DNA of 8,985 nucleotides from Phycisphaerales bacterium (GTDB lineage: Bacteria; Planctomycetota; Phycisphaerae; Phycisphaerales; UBA1924). How positions within the stretch are numbered: position 1 is the stretch's first letter; every line of letters starts with the position of its first letter. The DNA is taken from contig SLFH01000346.1 of assembly GCA_007124345.1 (NCBI GenBank), positions 1-8,985 on the forward strand, written 5' to 3'. Positions 1 to 7,287 of the stretch are shown piece by piece. The notes under the pieces were generated by a model. That model searched no databases, was not told where the DNA came from, and saw only the letters and a program-made list of their open reading frames with translations. A program made the translations under genes and the position numbers.

Positions 1-743
1 AGATCGCGATGATCTTCCAGGAGCCGATGACGAGCCTGAACCCGGTCTTCCGCATCGGGTGGCAGATCGACGAAGCGCTCAAGTTCCACACGAAGCTGAG
101 CAGGAAAGAGCGGCGCGAGCGGGCGATCGAGATGCTGCGGCTGGTGGACATCCCCAACCCAGACCAACGGATCGACGAGTACCCGCACCAGCTCTCGGGC
201 GGGATGCGCCAGCGCGTGATGATCGCGATGGCTCTCTGCTGCGAGCCCGAACTCCTGATCGCCGACGAGCCGACGACGGCGCTGGATGTGACCATCCAGG
301 CGCAGATCCTGGCGCTTATGGGGCGATTGAAAGAGAAGATGAACACCGCCATCATGCTCATCACGCACGACCTCGGCGTGGTGGCGCAGGTCTGCGACCG
401 TGTGATGGTGATGTACGCGGGCCGGGTGATCGAGAGCGCGCCGGTGCGAGAGATCTTTCACTCGCCCCGCCACCCCTACACCAAGGCGCTGCTGGAGTCG
501 ATCCCCAAGAAGGGCTCGCGCCAGACTGGCAAGCGGCTGCCTGCGATCAAGGGCATCGTGCCCAGCCTGTTCGACCTGCCCGAGGGCTGCCGCTTCCGCG
601 ACCGCTGCGGCTACGCCCAGGACCGCTGCGAGGCCGAGGAGCCAGAGCTGCTCGACCACGGCGACGAACACCACCCCGTCCGCTGCCACTTCCCCTTGGA
701 TAAACCCGCCGAGCTGACCGTCGGCGCGACCGAACGCAAGTGA
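1..743 (+). CDS. Dipeptide/oligopeptide ABC transporter ATP-binding protein, DppD/OppD type (5' end cut by window)
   Basis: This is one of two ATPase subunits that power uptake of di- or oligopeptides through an inner-membrane permease pair. The gene is open to the left edge, reading from base 3. The first in-frame ATG (base 9) is not the start: it lies in the Q-loop (MIFQEPMTSLNP), so about 80-90 residues with the Walker A motif are outside the window. Visible motifs are the Q-loop, the ABC signature LSGGMRQ (192-212), Walker B LLIADEP (252-272) and the H-loop histidine (codon 366). The C-terminal oligopeptide-transporter extension starts at HPYTKALL and carries four cysteines (codons 588, 606, 627, 684) spaced C-x5-C-x6-C-x18-C. 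In some Dpp ATPases this pattern binds a [4Fe-4S] cluster. The stop overlaps the next gene by 4 bases (GTGA). DppD versus OppD, and the substrate, cannot be told from sequence alone. Confidence 0.95.
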   Translation, partial: IAMIFQEPMTSLNPVFRIGWQIDEALKFHTKLSRKERRERAIEMLRLVDIPNPDQRIDEYPHQLSGGMRQRVMIAMALCCEPELLIADEPTTALDVTIQAQILALMGRLKEKMNTAIMLITHDLGVVAQVCDRVMVMYAGRVIESAPVREIFHSPRHPYTKALLESIPKKGSRQTGKRLPAIKGIVPSLFDLPEGCRFRDRCGYAQDRCEAEEPELLDHGDEHHPVRCHFPLDKPAELTVGATERK

Positions 744-1765
744 CCACCCGAAACCCACCGATGGCACTGATCGAGATCGACAACCTCGTCAAGCACTTCC
801 CGGTCCGCGGGGGCTTTCTCAACCGCGTCGTCGGCAAGGTCCACGCTGTCAACGGCGTCAGCCTCGCCATCGAGAAGGGCAAGACGCTGGGCGTGGTCGG
901 CGAGTCCGGCTGCGGCAAGAGCACGCTGGGCAAGCTGGTGATCCGCCTGCTCGAACCGACCTCGGGCAGCGTCCGCTACGAGGGCAAGGAGATCACCGGC
1001 CTCTCGCACGCGAAGATGATCCCGTACCGGCGGAAGATGCAGATCGTCTTCCAGGATCCGTACTCGTCGCTGAACCCTCGGCTGACGGTGCGGGCGCTGC
1101 TCAAGGAAGCGCTCAAGCTCCACAGGGTCGTCGGCGCGAAGGAGCAGGACGCGTACATCGAGGAACTGATCCGGACCGTCGGTCTGCGGCCGGACGCGGC
1201 GGACAAGTTTCCCCACGAGTTCTCCGGCGGGCAGCGACAGCGCATCGGCATCGCGCGGGCCCTTTCCACCAAACCCGAGTTCATCGTCGCCGATGAGCCG
1301 GTCTCGGCGCTGGATGTCTCGATCCAGGCCCAGGTGCTCAACCTGATGACCGACCTGAAGGAGAAGTTCGGGCTGACGATGCTCTTCATCAGCCACGACC
1401 TGAAGGTGGTCGAGCACTTCTGCGACGAGGTCGCGGTGATGTATCTCGGCTTCGTGGTCGAGCGGCTGCCGGCGGAAAACATCCACGACCGGGCCGAACA
1501 CCCCTACACGCGGGCGCTGCTGGGCGCCAACCCGATCGACGACCCCGACGACCGGCGTCCGCTCACGGTGCTGCAGGGCGATGTCCCGAGCCCCTTCAAC
1601 CCGCCCAAGGGCTGCCCCTTCCAGACACGTTGCCCAAAGGTGATGGACCGCTGCCGGCGCGAGATGCCCCCGCTGGAAGACCGCGGCGAGGGGCGGAAGG
1701 TCGCCTGCTGGGCGGTGGAAGAAGAGTCGCCGATGAAGGCCGAGCCGGCTGGCGCCAATGCCTGA
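740..1765 (+). CDS. Dipeptide/oligopeptide ABC transporter ATP-binding protein, DppF/OppF type
   Basis: This is the second ATPase of the peptide importer, expected to pair with the upstream ATPase under the permeases. All ABC motifs are present: Walker A GESGCGKST (residues 54-62), Q-loop Q105, signature FSGGQRQ (161-167), Walker B FIVADEP (181-187) and H-loop H219. The C-terminal oligopeptide-transporter domain begins at HPYTRALLG (about 254) and has Cys292, 298, 305 and 323 (C-x5-C-x6-C-x17-C), the possible Fe-S site. At 341 residues its length is normal for the family. The GTG start at 740 overlaps the preceding stop as GTGA, which suggests translational coupling. ATG at 761 (MALIEIDNL) is a credible alternative start that would remove seven residues; neither has a strong Shine-Dalgarno. 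It looks like the last gene of the operon because a terminator-like hairpin follows. Confidence 0.95.
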   Translation: MTTRNPPMALIEIDNLVKHFPVRGGFLNRVVGKVHAVNGVSLAIEKGKTLGVVGESGCGKSTLGKLVIRLLEPTSGSVRYEGKEITGLSHAKMIPYRRKMQIVFQDPYSSLNPRLTVRALLKEALKLHRVVGAKEQDAYIEELIRTVGLRPDAADKFPHEFSGGQRQRIGIARALSTKPEFIVADEPVSALDVSIQAQVLNLMTDLKEKFGLTMLFISHDLKVVEHFCDEVAVMYLGFVVERLPAENIHDRAEHPYTRALLGANPIDDPDDRRPLTVLQGDVPSPFNPPKGCPFQTRCPKVMDRCRREMPPLEDRGEGRKVACWAVEEESPMKAEPAGANA

Positions 1766-2060
1766 GCACCGGCGGGGGATTGCTGAGACAGTCTGCAAGA
1801 GCCGAAACAGCCGACGGGCGAGCCGTCGTTGCGGCTGTCTCTTCTATTGCAGGGGGGGGAACCGCCGGAGGCTGCGGGCTCAAAAGGAAAACCCGGCCGC
1901 AGCGAGTCCGCCCGCAGCCGAGTAAAGGAGGAGAGAGAGAGACAAGACATTTCCAGAATGCCGCAAGAACGGCCTGGGGGCCAGAAAACGGCCTGTAATT
2001 TCAGACCTGACTGCTCAGATTCTTACCAAAACACGATTGAATTGCAAACAGATTTTGAAG
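1766..2060. other. Convergent intergenic region without a convincing gene
   Basis: This 295-base spacer lies between the end of the transporter operon (+) and the end of the superoxide dismutase gene (-). Besides the hairpin at 1807-1838, it has a run of eight G (near 1852-1859) and a perfect 9-bp inverted repeat GGCTGCGGG (1870-1878) / CCCGCAGCC (1911-1919) separated by 32 bases. It also has a purine tract with an AGGAGG-like sequence (about 1924-1942) and a locally AT-rich stretch (about 1995-2060). The ATG at 1958 is about 26 bases beyond the AGGAGG, too far to use it, and its frame runs into the antisense of the dismutase gene. I therefore do not call a small gene. Confidence 0.5.
1807..1838 (+). 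terminator. Stem-loop, probable terminator of the ABC transporter operon
   Basis: A hairpin lies about 40 bases after the ATPase stop. The outer arms ACAGC (1807-1811) and GCTGT (1834-1838) enclose a perfect 6-bp inner stem, CGACGG (1812-1817) with CCGTCG (1823-1828), around the loop GCGAG. The alternative pairing ACAGCCG/CGGCTGT extends the outer stem to 7 bp. The bases that follow (CTCTTCTATT) are pyrimidine-rich but not a clean T-run, so intrinsic termination is likely but not certain. Confidence 0.45.
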
Positions 2061-2888
2061 TCAGGCTCTCTGCCCGGCGCGGGCCCGCTCGTAGACGCGG
2101 GCGATGTAGGGCCAGTTGACGACCTTCATGAAGGCGTCGACATAGTCGCCGCGGCGGTTCTGGTACTTGAGGTAGTAGGCGTGCTCCCAGACATCGACGC
2201 CCATGAGGGGGACGCAGCCGGTCAGGAGCATGTCCTGCTGCTTCTCCATCTGCATGACCATGAGGCGCTGCGAGATCGGGTCGTAGACGAGCCAGCCCCA
2301 GCCGGACGCTTCGACGGCGCCGGAGGCGGCCTTGAAGTGGGTCTTGAAGGCGTCGAAGGAGCCGAAGTCGCGTCGGATGTGCTCCATGAGCATGCCTGAG
2401 GGCTCGCCGCCCCCGCCCCGGCCTTCGGGCGCCATGCAGAGCCAGAAGAGTGTGTGGTTGATGTGTCCGCCGCCGTGGAAGGAGATCTCGCGCGACCAGT
2501 GCTTGATGAGTCCTGAGTCGCCGTCTCCCGAGCGGATCTTGGCGAGTTCTTTCAGCGCGCGGTTGAGGCCGTTGACATAGCCCTGGTGGTGGCGCTGGTG
2601 ATGGATGCGCATGGTCTGTTCGTCGATGTGGGGTTCGAGCGCGTCGTATGGGTAAGGGAGGTCGGGCAGGACGAACTCGCCCTTCTCGTCGTCCCAGCCG
2701 GGCATGCGGCGCGGGCGATCGTCGTCGTCGCGGGCGGGCCGGCGCGGCTGCGCTGTCTGCGCCGCCGCGGCCGAAGCGAGTGCGCCGAGGCCGCCGGCGC
2801 CGAGCGCCGCGAGGGCTGCGCGCCGAGAGAGCGGGCTATCCGCCGTTGCGCCGGCGTTGTTGGTGTTGTTTGCTGCAGGGGTGTCCAT
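2061..2888 (-). CDS. Superoxide dismutase, Mn-type of the Fe/Mn family, Tat-exported
   Basis: The enzyme converts superoxide to hydrogen peroxide and oxygen. All four predicted metal ligands are present by alignment to human MnSOD: H96 (MRIHH), H145 (GGGHINH), D232 and H236 (VDVWEHAYY). The second-sphere H100 and Y104 are also kept. The active-site glutamine is Q218 (KQQDML) in the C-terminal domain, and the N-terminal domain has GGGHINH. This arrangement is typical of manganese rather than iron enzymes. The 275 residues exceed the usual ~200 because of an N-terminal extension. It contains SRRAALAALGAGG (21-33), a twin-arginine signal with an Ala-rich h-region and probable cleavage near ASAAAA-Q. 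An Arg/Asp-rich linker (about 47-68) follows. Tat export suggests a periplasmic or surface enzyme folded with metal before transport. The ATG start is supported by AAGGAG (2897-2902), 8 bases upstream. Confidence 0.93.
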   Translation of the reverse strand: MDTPAANNTNNAGATADSPLSRRAALAALGAGGLGALASAAAAQTAQPRRPARDDDDRPRRMPGWDDEKGEFVLPDLPYPYDALEPHIDEQTMRIHHQRHHQGYVNGLNRALKELAKIRSGDGDSGLIKHWSREISFHGGGHINHTLFWLCMAPEGRGGGGEPSGMLMEHIRRDFGSFDAFKTHFKAASGAVEASGWGWLVYDPISQRLMVMQMEKQQDMLLTGCVPLMGVDVWEHAYYLKYQNRRGDYVDAFMKVVNWPYIARVYERARAGQRA

Positions 2889-2941
2889 CGATCACGCTCC
2901 TTTCGTGGCTGACGCGGTCTGCGCCGGCACTGGGGTCGTCC

Positions 2942-2962
2942 GGATCTCTCTGTGAGAGATCC
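2942..2962 (-). promoter_or_regulatory. Perfect 9-bp hairpin upstream of the superoxide dismutase gene
   Basis: The arms GGATCTCTC (2942-2950) and GAGAGATCC (2954-2962) are perfect complements around a 3-base loop. The hairpin lies 53 bases upstream of the dismutase start and 67 bases downstream of the tubby-like stop, both on the minus strand. No T-tract follows on either strand. It could be a terminator of the upstream gene, a 5'-leader hairpin of the dismutase mRNA, or an operator dyad. The sequence does not decide between these. Confidence 0.4.
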
Positions 2963-3029
2963 TACGGGGCGTGGACGGGCGGAGCGTCTGTGCAGCGGAC
3001 ATCCGGGTCGGCTGGCGTTCGTCGTGCGA

Positions 3030-3641
3030 TCAGCGTCGGTACTCGCGCCCCTCGATCGCGGCGATGAGGCAGGCGGCGCCAAGGATCACCAGTTCGTCGA
3101 GCACGGGATCGTCGGCGTCGATCGAGACGCCGAGCCTGAACACCCACGGGTTGAAGTGCTGTCGGAAGCGGGCGAGCACGGCGCCGTCGCCGCTGCGCTT
3201 CACCTCGTACCGCTGCGGCGAGAGGAAGGCGACAAGGTCGACATACCGGCGGAGCATCGCGGCTGAGCCGGTCTCGGTGATGGTTGCGGCCTGGTTGTCG
3301 TTCTCGTCGAAGACGAGCCAAGAGTCGCGGACGAACGACGAGCGCATGCCCTTGCGGCGCAGCGAGCCGAGGCGTTCGCCGGTCGGCAGCGAGACGTCGT
3401 ACGTGGCGCTGAAGTCGATGATGTTCCGGGCGCTCAAGCGGAGCAGTTCCTCGCCCATGTCAGGCCCGGTGTACAGGCGGATGTCCTCGCGGAGGCGGAA
3501 GGCCTTCTGGCGGCAGTAACCCACGACCTGCCGGTCTGGCCCGTAGACATGGAAGGAGGCGCCGAAGATCTTGAAGACCTTGCGCCGGATGGTGTACTTC
3601 TCGCCAGTTGCCGCTGGAACAGGATTCGATTCGACGACCAT
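3030..3641 (-). CDS. Tubby C-terminal-like / LURP-one-related (scramblase-like) protein
   Basis: This 203-residue protein resembles the LURP-one-related/tubby-C-terminal-like fold, a closed beta-barrel around a central C-terminal hydrophobic helix. Evidence is the YTIRRKVFKI opening (16-25) and alternating short beta-strands with charged turns: FHVYGPDRQVVGY (30-42), RLYTGPD (55-61), ATYDVSLPTGERLG (79-92), SWLVFDENDNQAATI (107-121) and RYEVKRSGDGAVLARF (144-159). A hydrophobic segment LVILGAACLIAAIEG (184-198) sits near the C-terminus. Members include phospholipid scramblases and plant LOR proteins; bacterial roles are largely unknown, so no enzymatic function is assigned. There is no signal peptide, so it is probably cytoplasmic or membrane-associated. 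The start is supported by GGAGG (3647-3651), 5 bases upstream. The dismutase gene lies 141 bases downstream on the same strand, so co-transcription is possible. The family assignment is from pattern recognition and moderately certain. Confidence 0.6.
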   Translation of the reverse strand: MVVESNPVPAATGEKYTIRRKVFKIFGASFHVYGPDRQVVGYCRQKAFRLREDIRLYTGPDMGEELLRLSARNIIDFSATYDVSLPTGERLGSLRRKGMRSSFVRDSWLVFDENDNQAATITETGSAAMLRRYVDLVAFLSPQRYEVKRSGDGAVLARFRQHFNPWVFRLGVSIDADDPVLDELVILGAACLIAAIEGREYRR

Positions 3642-3775
3642 GGCTTCCTCCCCGGCTCGCGACCGGCGACCCGCCGATCATCCGTTCCGATCCCGAAATG
3701 GGTTTGCACTTTTTCGGCTGTTGCGTGCTCTGTTCTGCATTTGTGGTCCGCCTGTACAGCCGCGGGCCCCCGCGC

Positions 3776-3802
3776 TCCCCGGGACCGAACCTCGCCCGGG
3801 GA
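3776..3802 (+). promoter_or_regulatory. Inverted repeat over the -35 region, candidate operator
   Basis: Perfect 8-bp half-sites TCCCCGGG (3776-3783) and CCCGGGGA (3795-3802) are separated by 11 bases. The dyad ends 6 bases before the -10 hexamer at 3809, so the expected -35 position (about 3786-3791) lies in its spacer. Placement and symmetry suggest a dimeric regulator site. It could also be a chance GC-rich hairpin, since no T-run follows and a terminator reading fits poorly. Confidence 0.4.
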
Positions 3803-3805
3803 TTC

Positions 3806-3814
3806 TGGTATACT
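3806..3814 (+). promoter_or_regulatory. Extended -10 promoter for the tricorn-like protease gene
   Basis: TGGTATACT gives a TGn extension plus the hexamer TATACT (3809-3814), five of six matches to TATAAT. There is no good -35 hexamer at the usual spacing, which the extended -10 could offset. Predicted transcription start is near 3821, giving a leader of about 50 bases with a good ribosome binding site before the ATG at 3871. Confidence 0.5.
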
Positions 3815-3859
3815 CGAAAGCCCGACGCATGAGTTTCACTTGTTCTGAGAAGCAACAGC

Positions 3860-3864
3860 AGGAG
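3860..3864 (+). promoter_or_regulatory. Ribosome binding site deciding the protease start
   Basis: AGGAG (3860-3864) lies 6 bases before the ATG at 3871. This ATG is followed directly by a signal peptide, whereas the longer in-frame reading from ATG 3571 would run antisense through the tubby-like gene and across the promoter. This fixes 3871 as the start. Confidence 0.75.
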
Positions 3865-3870
3865 TCTGCT

Positions 3871-6800
3871 ATGGATCGGACGGCGCGACGCGTCCCGGCG
3901 ATGGTTGTCGTTTTGCTCGTGGTGCTCGGGGGCCTTGCGCCCGGAGCGACCGCGGGCGGGAATGTCGATCTGCCCCGTTACCCCTCAATGAGCCCCGACG
4001 GCTCGCAGATCGCCTTCAGCTGGCGGGGAGATCTCTGGCGGGCCCCGGCGGACGGGGGCGAGGCCAGGAGGCTGACCTCCCACCCCGCCGACGACACCCG
4101 TTCGGCTTGGAGCCTCGACGGGCGGCGCATCGCCTTCAGCTCGACCCGCAGCGGGTACCCCAACATCTACGAGATGCACGCCGACGGGACGAACATCCGG
4201 CGCGTCACCGTCACCGACGAACGCTGCACGGTCCGGGGCTACGGGCTCGACGCCGACGGCAACGAGGTGATCCTCTTCGACGCCCGGATCGAGGGCGACC
4301 CGTACCAGTCGCACCGCCCGTACGCGATCTCGCCCGATGGCGGCGATCCTTCTCGCCTGCACGACGCCTTCGGGTCGTACCCGGCCGTCAGCCCCGACGG
4401 GCGCCACATCGCCTTCGTCCGCAACGGGTACATGCGGACGGAGCTTGGGCGAGCCTACGGGTGGCACCGGCGGCACTACCGCGGGCCCGAGCGCATGCAG
4501 ATCTGGCTGTTCGATCGCATCGGCGGCGGGTTCACCCAGCTCACCGAGTGGGAGGGCGACGACGGCAAGCCGCGCTGGGCGGACGACCGGACCATCCTCT
4601 TCCTCTCCGACCGCGAGGACCGCACGGTCAACCTCTACCGCATGCGTACAACCGAGGGCGAGGCCTCGATCGAGCGCCTCACCCATTTCGACGAGCGCGA
4701 CATCCACCAGTTCGACGTGTCCGCCGACGGGCGGACGGTGGTCTTCAGCCGTTGGGACGGGCTGTACCGACTCGACCTGTCTCGCGCGGCCGCGTCGCCG
4801 CGACGGCTCTCGATCACGGCGCCGGAAGACACGCTCGACGACACCGAGGACCGATCGGTGTCGCGCGAGATCTCCGAAGCGGCGCTGAGCCCCGACGGCA
4901 AGGTGATGGCGACGGTCGCGTACGGGCGCGTGTTCGTCCGCGCAATCGGCGACCACACGCCGACGAGGCTCGTCACCCCCGGGCACGACCGCAACAGGCA
5001 CATCGCCTGGTCGCCCGACGGGAGGAAGCTGTACTTCTCAAGCGACGCGGACGGGACCGAATCGATCTACGCCGCGACGGTCGCGATGACGCGCGACGAA
5101 CTGGTCAACGGGTCCGGGGTCGACGAGCACGACCGCGAACGCTGGCAGGACGCGATCCGCTTCGACATCGAGCCGGTGGTGCAGTGGTACGACAACGACC
5201 AGATGCCCCAGCCCTCCGCGTGCGGGCGGTTCCTCTCGTTCAAGCGGGCGCAGGGCAGGATCATGATCCTGGAGCTGGCGAACGGGCGTGAGTACACGCT
5301 GGTCGACCATTGGGACGCGGACATCGACTGGCGCATCAGCCCCGACGGCAACTATGTCGCGTTCTCGGCCAACGACATGGACTACAGCGCCAATGTCTTC
5401 ATCGTGCCGATCGACGGCTCGGCCGAGCCGGTGGACATCTCCCGCCACCCGCGCAACTGCGTCGACCCGCGCTGGTCGGCCGACGGGCGCGTGCTCGTGT
5501 TCCGCTCCAACCGCATCCGCTCGGGCCAGCGCCAGCCGAACTTCGACATCTACGCGGTGCACCTGGACCGTGAGCTCGACGCGATGTCGACCGAGCAGAT
5601 CCATGCTTACTACGCCGAAGCCGCGCGGCGGGTGCGCAACCGCGGGCCGATCCCCGCCGACCTCGACGAACGCGAGTACGCCGAGCCACGCGAGCTCAAC
5701 CTCGACGACGCCTACCTCCGCGTCCGCGAGGTTTTCAACAACGAGGAATCGGTCAGCAACATCGAGGTCACGCCCTGCGGCGGACGGATCGTCTTCAACG
5801 GGCAGATCGACGGCTCTTGGAACGCCTACTCGATCGCGTGGGACGGTTCGGACCGTCGGAGCCTCGGCGGGTCGGTCAGCATGCAGCACATGACGCCCTC
5901 AGGAGATCAGTTTGTGTTCGTGCGTTCCAGCCGCGCCGGTGTGTCGGGTGTTCGGGGCGGTGGGTACACCTACCACGACATCGACGCGACGCTGACGATC
6001 GACCTCGCGGTCCAGTCCGAGCGGAAGCTGCGCGAGGCGGCGAGGATGCTGAGCGAGCACTTTTACGACCCCGACATGGCCGGGACCGACTGGCTACGGC
6101 TCACCGACGAGTACGCCGAGCTCGCGGCCCGCGCGCGGACCCGCGAAGAGTTCAAGTATGTCGGCGCCCGTCTGTTTGGAGAGCTCGACCGCTCGCACCT
6201 GGGCTTCGGCAGCAAGGGCGAGTACCGCGAGAACCGGAGGCCGGTCGGGCGCCTCGGCGTCGAGACGGAACGGGTCGGGCTCGATAACACCAACCACGCC
6301 TACCGCGTCACCAAGGTCTACCGCGACGGCCCGGTGGGCGCGGGCGCCATGCGCCTGCACGAGGGTGATCTCATCGTCGAGATCGAGCTGGAACCCTTCG
6401 GCCCCGGCGAGACCATGGAGTCGAAGATGGAAGGCCGCGTCGGCGAGGAGACGGTCGTCACCGTTCGCCGTGACGGGCAAGACAGGCGGCTCTTGCTCCA
6501 CCCCGTCAGCACCTCCCGTCTCAACGACATGCGTTACGACGCGTGGGTCGAGCACAACGCGCGGCTCGTCGACGAGTGGTCGGGCGGGCGCGTGGGCTAT
6601 GTGCACATCCAGGCGATGAACCAGCCCTCGCTGGACCGCTACATGCGCGACATGTACGCCGCGACGAGGGGACGCGACGGCCTCATCATCGATGTCCGCA
6701 ACAACGGCGGCGGCTGGACGGCCGATCGCATCCTCGCCTCCCTCGTCCCGGGCAACCACGCCTACACGATCGGGCGCGGCGCCGACCGCTCTCAGACCGG

Positions 6801-7161
6801 CCACTACCCCCAGGACCGCCTGCTCATGCCGCGCTTCACCGGCGAGGTCAATATGCTCAGCAACACCAAGAGCCACTCCAACGCCGAGATCATCTCCCAC
6901 GGGTTCAAGGCCTACGGGCGGGGCAACCTCGTCGGCGAGCAGACCTACGGCGGCGTCATCTCCACCGGATCGTTCTTCCTCGTCGACGGCACCCGCGTCC
7001 GCCTGCCCGGGCGAGGCTGGTACCTCGAAGACGGCACCGACATGGACAACAACGGGGCTATCCCCGACATCCATGTCCCCCAGCGCCCCGAGGCGGAGAC
7101 CGCCGGCGAAGACGAGCAGCTCCGCGTCGCAGTCGAGGACATTCTTGAACGGCTGGACTGA
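3871..7161 (+). CDS. Exported tricorn-like protease: beta-propellers, PDZ and S41 peptidase domain
   Basis: This 1096-residue protein has the tricorn/TolB-propeller plus S41 architecture and probably degrades peptides or proteins outside the cytoplasm. A Sec signal (RTARR, then an AMVVVLLVVLGGLAPG core) ends near ATA-GG (28/29). WD40-like PD40 blades follow, marked by SPDG-type turns at about 41-44, 81-84, 174-177, 284-287, 340-343, 381-384, 490-493 and 536-539, filling roughly 37-680 as two propellers. A helical C1-like segment (about 708-790) contains Ser775-His776 (DRSHLGF), the tricorn Ser-His pair. A PDZ domain spans about 793-880. The S41 core (about 905-1090) has DVRNNGGG (941-948), the predicted nucleophile Ser1003 (SHSNAE) and GEQTYGGVIST. 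The position usually Glu before the terminal GxxPDI motif appears to be Asp1059 (MDNNGAIPDI). Archaeal tricorn is cytosolic; this one is predicted exported. Catalytic activity is likely but the substitutions make it less than certain. Confidence 0.92.
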   Translation: MDRTARRVPAMVVVLLVVLGGLAPGATAGGNVDLPRYPSMSPDGSQIAFSWRGDLWRAPADGGEARRLTSHPADDTRSAWSLDGRRIAFSSTRSGYPNIYEMHADGTNIRRVTVTDERCTVRGYGLDADGNEVILFDARIEGDPYQSHRPYAISPDGGDPSRLHDAFGSYPAVSPDGRHIAFVRNGYMRTELGRAYGWHRRHYRGPERMQIWLFDRIGGGFTQLTEWEGDDGKPRWADDRTILFLSDREDRTVNLYRMRTTEGEASIERLTHFDERDIHQFDVSADGRTVVFSRWDGLYRLDLSRAAASPRRLSITAPEDTLDDTEDRSVSREISEAALSPDGKVMATVAYGRVFVRAIGDHTPTRLVTPGHDRNRHIAWSPDGRKLYFSSDADGTESIYAATVAMTRDELVNGSGVDEHDRERWQDAIRFDIEPVVQWYDNDQMPQPSACGRFLSFKRAQGRIMILELANGREYTLVDHWDADIDWRISPDGNYVAFSANDMDYSANVFIVPIDGSAEPVDISRHPRNCVDPRWSADGRVLVFRSNRIRSGQRQPNFDIYAVHLDRELDAMSTEQIHAYYAEAARRVRNRGPIPADLDEREYAEPRELNLDDAYLRVREVFNNEESVSNIEVTPCGGRIVFNGQIDGSWNAYSIAWDGSDRRSLGGSVSMQHMTPSGDQFVFVRSSRAGVSGVRGGGYTYHDIDATLTIDLAVQSERKLREAARMLSEHFYDPDMAGTDWLRLTDEYAELAARARTREEFKYVGARLFGELDRSHLGFGSKGEYRENRRPVGRLGVETERVGLDNTNHAYRVTKVYRDGPVGAGAMRLHEGDLIVEIELEPFGPGETMESKMEGRVGEETVVTVRRDGQDRRLLLHPVSTSRLNDMRYDAWVEHNARLVDEWSGGRVGYVHIQAMNQPSLDRYMRDMYAATRGRDGLIIDVRNNGGGWTADRILASLVPGNHAYTIGRGADRSQTGHYPQDRLLMPRFTGEVNMLSNTKSHSNAEIISHGFKAYGRGNLVGEQTYGGVISTGSFFLVDGTRVRLPGRGWYLEDGTDMDNNGAIPDIHVPQRPEAETAGEDEQLRVAVEDILERLD

Positions 7162-7179
7162 GTCTCGGCGGCCCCCGGC

Positions 7180-7200
7180 CCGGGCGTACAGTCGCCCCGG
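7180..7200 (+). terminator. GC-rich hairpin after the protease gene, weak terminator candidate
   Basis: GGGCG (7182-7186) pairs with CGCCC (7193-7197) around TACAGT. Outer C-G pairs can extend the stem past one bulged base. It lies about 20 bases after the protease stop. No T-run follows, so termination is uncertain and the next gene could be reached by read-through. Confidence 0.25.
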
Positions 7201-7287
7201 ATCTTCCACCAGGGGGTACCGGGTCGGTCCGGAGGAGAGCCGGAGAGGAATACCCGGCCCTCTCGGAGGCGTTGGAGCTCGCGTCCA

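Noticed and set aside
611..1798. A 395-codon minus-strand open frame opposite the ABC ATPases
   Set aside because: The plus strand carries complete ABC motifs; the minus frame is an Arg/His/Val-rich shadow without recognisable domains.
1829..2119. Possible small gene in the spacer before the dismutase gene, with an AGGAGG tract nearby
   Set aside because: The ATG at 1958 is about 26 bases from the AGGAGG, the product has no recognisable features, and the frame overlaps the 3' end of the dismutase gene in antisense.
3571..3870. A 100-residue N-terminal extension of the protease from ATG 3571
   Set aside because: It would run antisense through the start of the tubby-like gene and over the promoter, and would bury the signal peptide. 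ATG 3871 has AGGAG at 6 bases and is followed at once by the signal peptide.
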